Source: Prochilodus magdalenae
Lineage: Eukaryota; Chordata; Actinopteri; Characiformes; Prochilodontidae
Reading direction: 5' to 3'
NCBI GenBank assembly: GCA_024036415.1
Contig: JAMWET010003612.1
Coordinates: 124,001-188,000, forward strand
Length of the DNA: 64,000 bases
Shown here piece by piece: positions 1-10,775 of this stretch. A model generated the notes under the pieces. That model searched no databases. It saw only the letters and a list, made by a program, of their open reading frames with translations, and was not told the DNA's origin. The translations under genes and the position numbers were made by a program. How positions within the stretch are numbered: the stretch's first letter is position 1; every line of letters begins with the position of its first letter.

Positions 1-93
1 CATCAGTGCCAGCTGGGATAGTACGAGATTTAGAGTCCTGCCCAAGAGCACAACTAGGCATACCCATCCAGTGCTGAGATTTGAACACACAAC
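1..93 (-). mobile_element. SINE fragment, tRNA-derived, left part (interrupted)
   Basis: This is part of a fish tRNA-derived SINE lying antisense and continuing past the window edge. Seen: an antisense B-box-like stretch (GAGATTTGAACACAC) and the phrase TAGAGTCCTGCCCAAGAGCA, which resembles the SINE copies near 28.0 and 53.6 kb. It stops exactly where a solo LTR begins at 94 and resumes at 480-535. Identity as a SINE is inferred from these resemblances. Confidence 0.5.
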
Positions 94-479
94 TGTCACA
101 TTGGGGGTAGAGGAGGAGGAGGCAGGATGTAAGTGCAAGCATTTAATGAAGATGAAGAAAAAAACTAACTGAGGTGACTAGGAACAGGATTGCAAACCCA
201 GCAGGCAAGGAGACAAACAGCCAACATGAAGACAAAACACCAAGCAAGAACTCAGGGGACAACAGGGAGTATAAATTAACAAAGACTAACAAGGAACACC
301 TGTGAAGGGGCGGAGCTACAAACTAAGGACAGGTGAGGGGCCTGACAAGAGGGCGGAGACAGGAGGAGCAATGACCAAAACAAACAGAAGCACATGGAGC
401 AGGACAACAAAGAGCACATGGAAGAGACAAGAAACAGAAAACAGAGGCAAACAGGGGTAAGAAAAGGCAGGACATGCCA
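94..479 (-). mobile_element. Solo LTR (Ty3/Gypsy-type), perfect 5-bp target duplication
   Basis: The 386-bp unit starts TGTCACATTGGGGG and ends ACATGCCA on the plus strand, so it has TG...CA ends on either strand. It is flanked by ACAAC at 89-93 and again at 480-484, a perfect 5-bp target duplication as made by LTR-element integrases. The minus strand carries an ATTAAA polyadenylation-like signal (141-146) near its 3' end, which gives the orientation. No internal region follows, so it is a solo LTR left by LTR-LTR recombination. Its 3' half resembles the relic at 10.8-11.4 kb. Confidence 0.75.
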
Positions 480-535
480 ACAACCTTTTGGTTGTTGGTT
501 ATTCTCTCTAACCACCAGTTTGCCAACCACACTGG
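480..535 (-). mobile_element. SINE fragment, right part after LTR insertion
   Basis: Continuation of the SINE cut at position 93. Joining the two sides across one ACAAC copy restores the usual antisense fish SINE order: a TTTGAAC-type B box, then a CAACCTTTTGGTTG-like motif and a TCTCTCTAACCACCA-like A-box side. Seen in sequence; family assignment is inferred. Confidence 0.5.
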
Positions 536-874
536 AGATCATTTATAAATGCACAAAGTTTGCACTATTAAAAGAGCACCAGGATGTGCAAACATCCATC
601 TCCCACCATTTACCACTGTTTTGGATAAGGCCCCACTACACGTTTTTCTTCCTCTTCAGTGCATGCTGATAGAATGTATGTAGATAGAGATAATTGTGCT
701 TTTCAACACCAGAAGCAATCTGGCTTTTGTCTTCCAAGGTAAGAGAGTGTGTTTATTCTGTTTAAAAGCTATTTTATTGCAGCGGTTCTACACACGTTTT
801 TGATAATGAGCAAACTGCAGGTGGGCTGTCTCTCTCTCTCATTTTGTGAAAAAGGTGTGATTTGCTATAAAAGC
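536..874. other. Non-coding, no recognised element
   Basis: No gene is seen here. The tract is moderately AT-rich with a short TC run at about 829-839. Open frames are short and have no recognisable motif. Confidence 0.4.
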
Positions 875-1040
875 AAGGTCAAGTCAAATCATGTTTGATG
901 TATATAGCCCCTTTTACAACAGACATTGTCACAACAGCTTTACATGAGCAAGCCAAGGGTGGCAGTGGCAAGGAAAATCTCAAGAGTAGAAAAGAAGAGC
1001 CAAGACTCAAAAGGGGAAACCATCCTCCTATAGTCAACAC
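875..1040 (+). repeat. Dispersed fish retroelement-type repeat fragment
   Basis: The stretch begins with AAGGTCAAGTCAA and carries motifs such as CAGACATTGTCACAACAG, GTGGCAAGGAAAA and CCAAGACTCAAAAGGG. I recognise this combination from a common dispersed repeat of teleost genomes that often follows a TCAAG run. It is one diverged, partial copy. Exact class is not certain. Confidence 0.45.
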
Positions 1041-1164
1041 ATGATAGAAGAACAAGCACAAAAAAAGAATAAGAATTTACAATTATATGCAATATTAAAT
1101 AAAATAACTAATAACTGTTAAAGTCTTATGAGAGCAACAATAAGAAACAGACCTGAAAGTCCGA

Positions 1165-1335
1165 ATGATTAAGTAAGTAAACTTTATTTACATAGTAGAT
1201 TTAACATGACTACGTTGATATAAGTGCTGTACAAAGTAACATAAAACAAAAAATAAGTGAGTTAAAAACTATAAAACATGAAACAAGTGAGATAAACCAT
1301 ATAAAACATGGAAGAACACATGAACATGAAATTAA
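1165..1335. repeat. Dispersed repeat fragment (TTTATTTACATAG type)
   Basis: It contains AAACTTTATTTACATAGTAG followed by AAGTGCTGTACAAAGTAACATAAAAC and several ATAAAACATG blocks. This resembles the widespread fish repeat with a TTTATTTATATAGC-like start and a 'gtgctttacaaa' motif. Diverged; strand not assigned. Confidence 0.35.
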
Positions 1336-1384
1336 AACTCTCATAGTAAAAACACATATGGTTACTGTACTGTAGTTTATCACA

Positions 1385-1760
1385 GTAAAACTACCTCTGT
1401 ACCTCGAACCCTTCCAGCTTCAAGTACAGCTCGACTCGACCCGCCATCCCTAAAGTCGCATGGAAGACAAATGTCCAGACTCTTCTCTGTCCTGGCTCCC
1501 AGATGGTGGGACAAACTCCCACTGCCACTTGCAGTCTTTAAATGCAGACCCATCTCTATGTAAAGCACTTAAGTAAGTGAGCATTAGTAAATGTGTATAG
1601 TGAGATATCTTGTTTTTGCACTTATACTGACCATAACCTCCAGTGGCTCTTGTTCAGCCAGTGTCTGAGCTCATGGCGAGTTATGACTTTAACCTTCTTG
1701 AACTAGCTGGGAAAGATTATCCACTTTAACACTAAGCATGATTGTAAGTTGCCACCTCCC
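1385..1760 (+). mobile_element. L2-like LINE 3' fragment
   Basis: It aligns by eye with the 3' part of the LINE at 7.8-8.35 kb: the shared stretch runs from CTCTGTACCTCGA through GCTTCAAGTACAG, CTCGACCCGCC, CCAGACTCTTCTCTGTCC and CCAGATGGTGGGA. It then continues into a 3' UTR-like part ending near ATTGTAAGTTGCC, the position of the usual L2 tail. It is a dead 5'-truncated copy with a broken reading frame. Confidence 0.6.
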
Positions 1761-2589
1761 TCAGATCTCGGAAATGTCTTGTTGGAATTCCAGCCATTTT
1801 CTCTGTTACAAGATGATGTTGTCTCATAACACAGTCCTTATTGCCTGCCTTCTGGCAATCTTGGCACAGCCTCATACAATGCACTGAGCTGAGAAAGTCT
1901 AAACTTACCACCCTGAAACATCAGGCTTCGGTCTGGCTTGTGAAGGTGGATCTAACATCTACTTGCTCTACCTGACTTTCAGGATCAGACTCTGACTCAA
2001 ACTGATAAGGCAGAACCCAATACCATTGTATGTACATGAAGAGTGGGGTGGGAGCGGAACTTGTAACAGGATGCAGCTCTGGGGGTTGGCCAGTGGGTGA
2101 GTTGACCAGTCAGAGCATACTTGGCTCATACTGGCAATATCATGCAAGTATATTCTAGCAGACGACAACAATTATTGTCCCCTGTAACTTAAACAAAACT
2201 GCTTAAAATGCTGGGAATTTTTAACTTCTAACTGACTCCCTGCCTATTAATACAAGGTCACAAATAATTATTCAAATTCACATTTTTTGACAGTAAATGA
2301 CAGTAAATCTATTAAAGACAGATCTTTAACTCCAGTATATACTCCAGAACTTGCATTGTTGCTCTGTTGCAAACACCCTCAAAATGTTCACTTTAGATTA
2401 ACTGTTGAATATATTTCAAGTCTTCTTTGCTTAATCCAATAAACTGATTCCAACACTGGCTTAACAATTCAGCAGAAATGTCATAGGAATCCTATAAGAC
2501 AATGGAATGAGTATTATATGCATTTTTAGGGAATCTGTAAATCAACCACCTGGCCTTCATCTGTAATAGGAAATCAACTCTTTATCTTT
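1761..2589. other. Non-coding, no recognised element
   Basis: No gene, RNA or clear repeat is seen. The region is AT-rich from about 2160 onward. Short open frames here have no recognisable domain. Confidence 0.4.
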
Positions 2590-4020
2590 GGTGGGTGTAA
2601 ACTGTACATACAGCAAAAAAGATTTCTTGTCCTTTTTAAAAGCCAGACGTTGCCTGCATGACTCCTCCCTCCCCCTGGCTACTCCTCCGAGGCCTCTGGG
2701 TCACTTTCATATTAGATTCATATGGAAATCAGGTTTGATTTGGGAGGGGAAAAATTCTCAAAGCACAGATGAGCCCCAGTCTGGAAATGGGGTGAGATTC
2801 ATAATGCATGGAGTTTGGGATGGCCTTTTCTGCGTGCCAGCCTCTCTGGAGCCTGTCCCCTTTCGCGCCGTGCATGACAATGGAGGGAAGGTAGTGGAGT
2901 AGCATCCGTGCGAACGTGTGCGTGTGTGGAGAGGCCAGATCTGTGGATGCAGTAAGGCTTCAAAGACCCAGAGGCCCAGTTGCAGTCATATCTCATTCCT
3001 TTTGTCCTCGTGCTCTCCCTCGCCCGCTCTCATAGCCACCGCGGATGCTCTTTCCGATCACTCTCAGAGGCAGACAACAAAAGACCACATCACAAGGTCC
3101 AAGCTCCACTCCTCTACCCCCTACCTCATAGGCTCTCTATCTCTGCCTCACACATATAACACACACGTGCGCCTGCTCACACCCCTCTCTTTTCTCTTTC
3201 CGACGCTGCAGTGGGTTCCTCGGGGTCTCTGTTTTTCCACTCAGCCTTTTCATGTCTATTTTCGCCTCACCTCAGAGCGCTGAAAAAATGACGGTCTGTC
3301 TGTTTTGATGAGAAGAATGGGTGACGTCTTTGTCCGTGGTGAAAGAGCAATGACGCAAGCGAATCACGCCACATTTATCCCACTGACTGTATGCGGCCCG
3401 TTTGGACGGAAGAACACCAGTAAATGAAATTGGCCCAGGCACTATCATGACAAAGGCTAAGCCTAGCACATTACTTCAATTGACTGTACAATTTGCCATT
3501 CTTGATGTGCTTCATCGCATTATTAGGACCCGACACACCAGAACGGCTCTGTACGTCATGGCCCCTTTGAGCTCACTTTCACCCTAAATAAAAGAGAGCA
3601 GGCTGCTCTAAATAGGCCGCCTTGCACTCGTTTCCTTTAGCTTAAAATGAAGAGAACGAGCGCACCGCCGCTGCTTGTTAGCAGAGGAACAAAGAGCTGT
3701 TGTGTGACAGCTGTTGGAGCGCCTGAGTGACACCTAGAGTGACATGATGAGCATCCGCGGCGTTTCCCTCTCCGAGTTCATGATGGGGGGATTCTGAGGC
3801 TTGCTGCTGCGACTCTGACCTGTGATATGAAAACGCGAACAAGCCCCTCTGTCGCTCCAGTGCCCCCATCATCAAACACTCCCTTCATTATGCATTACCT
3901 CCCCGTTTGTTCCCGAGACTTCCTAAGAGAGCGTGCTAGCATTTGAAAGTACGCCTCTCATCACCACAGACATCTCTGTTTGATTAGCTCAAGCTCTCCC
4001 TCGTGGGGAGAAGAGCAAAA
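2590..4020. other. Repeat-poor, GC-richer tract; candidate conserved non-coding sequence
   Basis: About 1.4 kb without recognisable transposon sequence, less AT-rich than its surroundings. It includes palindrome-like ATTAGATTCATATGGAAATC near 2713. A 121-codon frame at 2918-3283 has a low-complexity serine/leucine-rich translation with no domain, so I treat it as chance. A regulatory role is only an inference from repeat depletion. Confidence 0.3.
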
Positions 4021-4284
4021 AAAAATTTAATATGGCTGCAGTGCAGATACACAGCTAGCCTATTTCAAGTGCATAAACAAAGGAAATCAGAAGCTCACGC
4101 TAACTAATTAGCTTAACTTTCTGGGACTCAGATAATTAGCTGGCTGGCTGGCTCATGCTAACTTAGGAAAATCATTCGGTAACAAAGGAAGTTTAGCTTA
4201 TAGGGCCCGTGTTTTTCTCGTTTTGAGGTTGGTTTATAGTGATTGTGTAGTGTTATGTACCAAATGCATAGTCAGAATGCTGTA
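4021..4284. other. AT-rich non-coding spacer
   Basis: Contains short direct repeats such as GGCTGGCTGGCT at 4141 and many AGCTAA/TTAGCT words. No gene seen. Confidence 0.35.
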
Positions 4285-4560
4285 GTTTAGGTGTAGTGTA
4301 TAGTGCTGTCGCCTCCTAACAAGAGCGGTCTGGGTTCAATTCCCTGCTAGCTGACCAAGGCCCTTTCTTTGTGGAGTCTGTATGGGTTTCCTCCAGGTAG
4401 TCTGGTTTCCTCTCAGACTCCAAAGCTAACTTGCTAAATTGACCCTAACTGTGAGTGTGTGATTAAATGTATATGTCTGTGTATCTTGATCCATTGTCGT
4501 TGCTACTGCTGGGCAGAATTTTGAGCTGATATATGTAAACTTTTGGCTGGAGTCAGGACT
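4285..4560 (+). mobile_element. tRNA-derived SINE, diverged copy
   Basis: The tRNA-like head reads TAGTGCTGTCGCCTCCTAAC and has a B-box-like GGGTTCAATTCC near 4331. It is followed by the conserved fish body GTGGAGTCTGTATGGGTTTCC, CCGGTTTCC-like and CAGACTCCAAAG blocks. The same order occurs at 40.8, 46.4 (antisense) and 55.9 kb. The tail past about 4480 is badly diverged. Confidence 0.65.
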
Positions 4561-4953
4561 GTTATGTAACAGTTTGAAATTGCATAAACACAGAATTTAT
4601 ATTTGTAAGAGTAGATAACAGTATTTGAGGTTTAGTTTATCTCAGTTCTATGTACTAAACCCCTAATTCAACTATGCCCATGTCAATACAGTTTTCCATT
4701 CTATGCTACCTTTACAATTTTCAACATCAAGTTTGCAACCCAAACAGCAATAGTGGTTGATACAATCAGAAAGAAAGCAATTTTGCTATGGTAGGCATGT
4801 TCAGTGAGCTAGATGACAAAACATCATGGTTATAGTGACAAATCAACATCTCTCAACATCTCTTCCTCACTTTCCTCTTGCTTACTAACTTTCAGAAGAT
4901 CTGCTCCATCAACACAGTTGATCTCCTTCCGTTTCTTTGTCTGCCTCTCTTCT
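4561..4953. other. AT-rich non-coding spacer
   Basis: No gene or element recognised. A frame that runs into the TTCAA array downstream is a by-product of the repeat. Confidence 0.35.
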
Positions 4954-5044
4954 TTCAATTCAATTCAATTCAATTCAATTCAATTCAATTCAATTCAATT
5001 CAATTCAATTCAATTCAATTCAATTCAATTCAATTCAGTTCAAT
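4954..5044 (+). repeat. (TTCAA)n pentanucleotide microsatellite
   Basis: About 18 copies of TTCAA over 91 bp, with one A-to-G change near the end at 5038. It abuts CAATACTTTATTGCCATTAT, the start of a common fish repeat fragment reaching about 5095, so the array probably expanded from the edge of that retroelement. All frames are open because the unit lacks stops, giving spurious ORFs. Confidence 0.9.
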
Positions 5045-5100
5045 ACTTTATTGCCATTATAGCAGTGCAAAGTTGTACAGTATAATGAAACACTATTGGG
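5045..5100. repeat. Short dispersed repeat fragment beside the TTCAA array
   Basis: ACTTTATTGCCATTATAGCA followed by GTACAGTATAATGAAA resembles the fish repeat usually read as 'ctttattgtcattat...gtacaatgaaa'. Only about 55 bp are recognisable. Confidence 0.35.
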
Positions 5101-6021
5101 CTACTCCTCCACTGCAGTCGTTACATAAATAAGCAATAATGCAAAGACAAAAACACAGAGATCCTGTGGAGTTCCTGTGTTTAATAATCAGATTATCAGA
5201 TTAACATCAGTGTTGACATCAAATTAACAAGAACTCAAGGAAACATGAATAAAGACACTAATCAATTTCTTGTTTCATCTGATAATATAAACATGTCACT
5301 GGGCTTCAACAAAGCTGTTCAGTTCCATCTACAGGTTTGGGGAATTTATGGATATAATATTGCATTATAATAAACAGTATATGACATGTACACTGACATT
5401 ATCGTACTGTAACAATGTATGGCAAACACATATAAAATACATATAAAACCAAAGACTATGCACTGGCACTACAAATTGTAGAAACTAGTTGGTTTGTTGG
5501 CTAGCTAGCTAATGTTAACCTTCTTAACCACTTTTCTTTACCTCACATAAAACCAAATGTAGGCAACCACGTATAAAAACGTAACGCAACCACGTATCTA
5601 TACTGTAGGTGGGTATATTTCTACTGTAACTACCCACTGTTTTACTCTGTGTGTTAGAGATCTAAATAAGGTTTAAGGCTTTTAGCTCAGTACTGTCTCC
5701 AGCTTCAGCAGTTACTGACTTATGTTTGCTGCAGAGTGAGCAAACCCAGAGACCCTCTGCCAGGTCTGATGTAACTGGATTACAGTTTACAAGGCATAAT
5801 ATGATTGGCCAAGCCAGCCGTTCCACTTTTCACATTACTCCAGCAGAGAGGCAGGTAGTGCCGCATTGGAGCAGCGGATGTGCCTCCCACATATTGCTAG
5901 CACAGTTTACTTTGAATTTAAAGGCAAGATGGCACGGTTGACTAATAAAGAATTACCTTTCTGATGATGGCTTGAACTGGTAATGTACATTTAATTGGAA
6001 ATGAGTTGAGAGGAGGCTAAA
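5101..6021. other. Non-coding, no recognised element
   Basis: AT-rich, with many ATAA words and the repeated phrase ACCACGTATA/ACCACGTATC at about 5569 and 5590. No supported gene. Confidence 0.35.
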
Positions 6022-6023
6022 TA

Positions 6024-6440
6024 CACTATACTGACAAAAAGTATTTGATCGTCTGCCTTCACATGCATATCAACTTGAGTGACATCCCGTTCTTAATCCA
6101 TAGGGTTTAATATGATGTTGGCCCGCCCTCTGCAGCCATAACAGTTTCTACTTATCTGGAAAGGCTTTCCACAAGGTTTAGGAATGTGTTTATGGGAATT
6201 TTTTTTACATTCTTCCAGAAGCGCATTTGTGAGGTCAGAGACTGATGTTGGACAAGAAGCTTTGGTTCGCATTCTCCAATTTCATTCCAAAGGTGTTCTA
6301 TTGGGTCAGACAGTTGACTCTGGAATATTTAGTAGTAAGGAAATTTCACAAATGGACTTGCACAGGTGGCATCCTATCACGGTACCAGACAGCCTGCATG
6401 TCTAGGTGCTGGGTTTTTGGCAACAGAATGTAGCAATGGT
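6024..6440 (-). mobile_element. Tc1-like transposon, internally deleted
   Basis: The left end CACTATACTGACAAAAAGTA is a Tc1-type terminal repeat preceded by TA (6022-6023). The transposase lies on the minus strand. The left part encodes a C-terminal piece (LVESLSR is readable near 6150). The right part encodes the N-terminal helix-turn-helix, with KSICEISLLLNIPESTV readable in one frame around 6310-6362. The middle, including the DDE catalytic region, is missing, and the right terminal repeat is not recognisable. It is a dead derivative. Confidence 0.75.
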
Positions 6441-7511
6441 CCTGTGATGCTCCTGTTACTGAGATATTCTATCTCATGGAGGCTGCAGCCTTGATTCAAC
6501 ACTCAGTGCATTTAAAGCAGCCTATGTGAACTGGCTTGTATAGGAAGTACAGACAGTCACAAAGCTCAAGGCGTGATCGAAGCCTCGTGCAGTTTTTGCT
6601 CCTCAGTGCACCTGTACCACTTTGTACGCTCTACAAGAGGCTGTTGTTTCCTCCAGAGGGGTCGGTCTTGTGTGTGTCTGTGAACGGTCAGGGCCTTGCG
6701 TAGTAGATTTGCGTTCCACATCATTTAGAGCAGCCAGAACGTGGGGTAAAGCCATTAAAACAAACATTTGAGAGGCAGTGCGCGGGCTGCCTGCCCTGCC
6801 TCGCCCGCTCTCACTCGCTGCTTTGTTGCATTATTAATCTCCACGGAGACTCAGAGAGCTGAAAGTTTCTACATCTCCAGTTGTGCTCATTCTAGCAATT
6901 TAGCTGAGAAAATTTCTTTAAGATGTTTCCCCTTTCTCTCTCTCTCTTTCTCTCTCTCTTCGGGGCCTTCCCGCTTGCCTAAAGACGTGCATGACCCTAC
7001 CTGCAGCTCTTACGATGTGCTATATGATGAATAATGTACAGAAGACAAAGCGGAATCTCTTTTATAGTGGTTTAACGGCTGAGACGGCAGGTTTTATTCA
7101 GCTCCGCTAGTTTTAAGTGTGACGGCCATCTAGTCCTTCCTCTACAGCTCCCTCCGCTCATGCATTAATGAACTTAGGAGTTAATGAGGTACGATGAACA
7201 TAAAACATTTGTTCTTTTTCTGTGGCTCCTAATGGGCTGTGCAGGGCATGTACTAAATAAATGAATGGATATCCAAACGTATTCAAGCTCCCATCCTGGA
7301 GTTTAAAAGGACACAGCGAGAGCTCTGTAGATTTTATTTGATGCTTGAACATGAATGAGCTTTCAATTAAGATGGAGTTGAAAGTGAGTCGTCAAAGAAC
7401 AAGGACGTTAGGTACCAGAGATGCTCATACTCTGAAACATCCTGTGTGAAGATCACAGCTGATCCCTAGCTCATTTTGGCCACTTGATAAAGAGACACCA
7501 CGCTCACTGAG
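6441..7511. other. Repeat-poor tract; candidate conserved non-coding sequence
   Basis: No gene seen. The tract from about 6650 to 7400 lacks recognisable transposon sequence except a TC-rich run near 6933-6962. It contains homeodomain-like words (ATTATTAATC near 6831, TTTCAATTAAG near 7361). Regulatory function is speculative. Confidence 0.3.
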
Positions 7512-7702
7512 CGCTAATGTACACCTACCTTGCATCTACAGTCTTTGTCCATTTTATTGGCTCTACTTCTACAGGATTGTAATATAATTTATGATAATTA
7601 TTATAACATAATTATAAACGACCGTTTAGGGTCCTAAGCACTGTTAGGTAGAGCTGATAAAATGGACAGTTCATGTAGAAACAAGTAAGTGTATCTAATA
7701 TA
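7512..7702. mobile_element. Short foldback (MITE-like) element
   Basis: Left arm: CATCTACAGTCTTTGTCCATTTTATTGGCTC. Right arm: GAGCTGATAAAATGGACAGT then CATGTAGAAACAAG. The arms are inverted complements of each other and match the ends of the larger foldback elements at 29.5-30.2 and 57.5-58.2 kb. The middle is reduced to about 75 bp of AT-rich DNA. It has no coding capacity. Confidence 0.65.
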
Positions 7703-7789
7703 ACTAATAATACTCATATTAATAGTTTCTTTCCCTGATATTAGTAGCGTTCCACCTCAAATGCTGTAGCATGCAGGTGTCAGCAAACT

Positions 7790-8355
7790 TTCCAGGCTCT
7801 GTGTTGGCACTTTTCATACCTTTTTCAAGTTCACTCACGTCACTCCACTGCTACGCTACCTTCATTGGCTTCCTGCAGCTGCCCACATCAGATTTAAAAC
7901 TTTGATGCTCGCCTACACAGCCAAGAATGGATCAGCCCCTCCCTACCTTACAGCAATGGTTAAGAGTCAATCTGTACCTCAAGCCCTTCGAGCTTCAAGT
8001 ACAGTTTGACTCGACCCGTCATCTCTGAAGGTGCATGGAAGACAAGTGTCCAGACTCTTCTCTGTCCCGGCTTCCAGATGGTGGAATGAACTCCCCCTTC
8101 AAACGCAGACTGAAGGCCCATCTCTTTGTAAAGCACTAGTAGTAGATGTGTATGCTGAAATACGTTTTTGCAATTATACTAACCATAACTTGTCCTCTCC
8201 CTAGGTATGAGCACTACATTGGGGTTGCCAGGTAGTGCACTTATGCTTTATCTATATATCTACATCTAATATAACTAATAATACTTATGCTTTGTTCAGA
8301 ACATTAAGCACTCTGGATAAGAGTGTCTGCTGAATGTCAAAAATCTAAATGTATT
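7790..8355 (+). mobile_element. L2-like LINE, 3' end with reverse transcriptase C-terminal relic
   Basis: One plus frame reads LHWLPAAAHIRFKTLMLAY near 7862-7918, the conserved motif after the RT core in CR1/L2-type LINEs, and continues with KNGSAPPYL. The frame then breaks, but CCAGATGGTGGAATGAACTC (the WWNELP region) and an ACTGAAGGCCCATCTCTTTGTAA block are recognisable. The tail CTCTGGATAAGAGTGTCTGC then AAATCTAAATGT is the L2 3' tail. It is 5'-truncated and inactive. The fragment at 1.4 kb is the same family. Confidence 0.8.
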
Positions 8356-9101
8356 AATGTTCATCTTCACACGAGGATGAAATTTACTTTCTATTCACCA
8401 GCTTCTTAATCAAATGTCCTGTTCCACCTTAAATGCTACAGCTTGCTCGGGCACTAGAACGTAGCAAAACAAGTGCGTGAGCAGGAAGCCAACCTCAACA
8501 CTCTCATCTGTAAGAAGATCCTGGACAAGTTTGCTCTACACATTTAATTTCAGACAGTGTTTTGAAACTTGGACAATATCAAGGTTGCGGACAATGCAGA
8601 GAGGGGAAGAGATCCGCATATCCATCAACTACCATCACAACCTTAACAGCAACCTATGAGTAGTAGCCAAGCTGTGTGATTTTATCCACATTGAGAGAAC
8701 AATAGCAAACAGCTTACTTTGTGTTGCTGAGGTTCATTTTATTTTCCAGCCTGTATCTGTTTCAGCATGATGCTTCTAAACCAGCCAATCAGAGAAGAGC
8801 TCATCAAAATATTCAGGAGCACTCCACAAAAGGAGAAACAGCTTATTTCATTCCAGGGCCAAATCATAGGGTGTAATGTGCATGTAAAGCCGCATCTGAG
8901 CATTTTTCAGCCCAATCAAAGTCAGTAAATAGACATCAGGGATCAATATAAAATACAAAATAAATATAAATATATAAATATAAATTTATAAATATATTTT
9001 ATTTATAAATATTTATATTGTACAGTACTAGTGGCCTACTCGTCACTTCCCTCACCTTATTGTTTTACTCATCTTAGGATTTAATGGAATAATAAAATAT
9101 C
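8356..9101. other. Non-coding; AT-rich palindromic stretch near 8950-9010
   Basis: No gene is supported. The segment 8950-9015 is almost all ATAAATAT words and can fold on itself. The rest shows no recognised element. Confidence 0.35.
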
Positions 9102-9233
9102 AATAACACATCTGGAATTATGAAATAACACATATGGACTTATTAAATAATGCTTATGGAATTATAAAATAACACATATGTAATTATCAAATAACACATA
9201 TGCTATTATGAAATAACACATATGAAATTATTC
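9102..9233 (+). repeat. 22-bp tandem repeat, 6 copies
   Basis: Six consecutive 22-bp units share the core AATAACACATATG followed by a variable A/T-rich tail ending in TTATNA. The third unit is the most diverged (AATAATGCTTATGG). Related words (AATAACACATATAG, AACACATATGCTG) recur at about 13341-13371. Confidence 0.8.
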
Positions 9234-9545
9234 AGGGCCACAAAAAGTACCACTAGGGATTCCATTGCATCTAACAAGCAACTTGTTAGGAACGGCTAAA
9301 GATAGAATAGCACCTGTGTAGCAATACACCTTAGCAGCCACTAGAAATGCCATACCAACTACCTAACTACGTGTTACGAGCCATTTAAAATAGCATAGCC
9401 ACCAAGCAGTAGCGCCTTAGCAGCCCCTGGGAGTATTATAGTACTCGTGTAGCAAATCCTTAACAACCACTAGGGATGCCATGGCAACTACCTAGAAAAA
9501 ATATTAGAAACCATTTAGGATAGTATAGTAATTAGTAGTTTATGA
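9234..9545. repeat. Degenerate tandem repeat (CCACTAGGGATGCCAT type)
   Basis: Degenerate units share CCACTAGGGATTCCATTGCA, CCACTAGAAATGCCATACCA and CCACTAGGGATGCCATGGCA, each followed by an ACTACCTA-like block and a CCATTTA-AATAGCATAG-like block. Spacing is irregular, about 90-140 bp. It resembles fish 'tagcaaccactaggg' minisatellites. Confidence 0.5.
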
Positions 9546-9681
9546 TTTTGTGTCACTTCCTTTAGTCCACTCATCTTGAAGTTCACACACAATATAAAAG
9601 GCAACAAGTTTTTTAAATCATGCCAAAACTATAAAGAGACAACAATGCAGATACAAGGTATTTATTCCAATAGCCATGGAA

Positions 9682-9790
9682 ATGCAGTTCTAGTTAGCTG
9701 TGTTCAAAATGCAGTTCTAGTTAGCTGTGTTCAAAATGCAGTTCTGGTTAGCTGTGTTCAAAATGCAGTTCTGGTTAGCTGTTTAAAATG
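9682..9790 (+). repeat. 27-bp tandem repeat, 4 copies
   Basis: Four near-identical 27-bp units built around GCAGTTCTRGTTAGCTGTGT then TCAAAAT; the last is shortened. Because 27 is divisible by three, the unit reads as a repeating NAVLVSCVQ in one frame. That frame has no other protein-like features and is best seen as a repeat by-product. Confidence 0.85.
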
Positions 9791-10775
9791 TTTTAACTGG
9801 CCGTTGAGCCTCTGGAATGGCTTTCCTCACTAAAAGGGAGAATTAGAATTTCCTTCTGGGTCTGGGTTTGCTGTTTCATTAACTGATTAAGTTTGTCCCA
9901 TTTCCACAAGGCAGAACCTTAACATGACCGGTAGCACTGAGTATGAGGGGCGCACTCTTACCATAGAATATGCCTACACTAGAGTAAAAACATCTTTGAA
10001 AAGTGCTTGAGTCAGTTTTACCCCAGGAGAAAAGCAGCATGCATTCAGGTCTCCTCCAAAGTTGTTTGAAAGAGGCCAGACGTCTTCTTCTCACATTGCT
10101 AATTCTCTCAGTTCCTCCAGAATTTGAGTCGAGAATAAGGTATGGCTGAATAACTTAGGCCACTCCCCAAAACCAGGTAACAGATAGTCAAGGCTTACAT
10201 AGAGTATACCTCTAATTATTTTAGGATTCCAGGCACGAGTCCCTTCAGACATTCAGTGGTTGAAGTCCTGAGGTGGCAGAACTGAGCTCCAGCTCCAAAG
10301 CTGCTCTTCACTGTCAGCTTCTTCAGCTACCTGCTCCAGAGGTCTGCAGTTACACTCTCAAAGATACGGGGAACTGCACAATCAAAAATGGATGAGCTCT
10401 CTTGAGTCAGGCTGTGAGGCACAGTTATCAAAGCGGCTTCTGGAGGCAGCAAAACAGCTTCCTCTTTGTAGAACAAAGAGCATCAATTTAATCAGGAGGA
10501 AAAGACATGCTAATGCGGACCACAAAAAAGATGTTGCGCTAGATATGAAATCAGACGGTTCTTGTTTTCTTATGTCAGTATCCTTTCTGTACATTCATGG
10601 CTAAATCCCCAGCGCTAATGCTTACGCAGTTTCTATCCAGATGCACTTAAATAGTCATTGTCAGGGTTAATGTTAACACTGGAGCTTTTACTGAGGTCAC
10701 TGACCGCCTAAGAATACAGACTAGACCAACAATTAATATTTCCACCACAGAATAATTTCACGTTTTCTGTGAAAG
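9791..10775. other. Non-coding, no recognised element
   Basis: No gene or mobile element recognised. Overlapping 70-codon frames on both strands at 10382-10604 have no domain. Confidence 0.35.

Noticed and set aside
2918..3283. 121-codon serine/leucine-rich plus frame
   Set aside because: Low complexity, no domain, no splice or promoter support.
4957..9790. CRISPR-like arrays from regularly repeated units
   Set aside because: Repeats are directly adjacent with no unique spacers, and the DNA is clearly eukaryotic.
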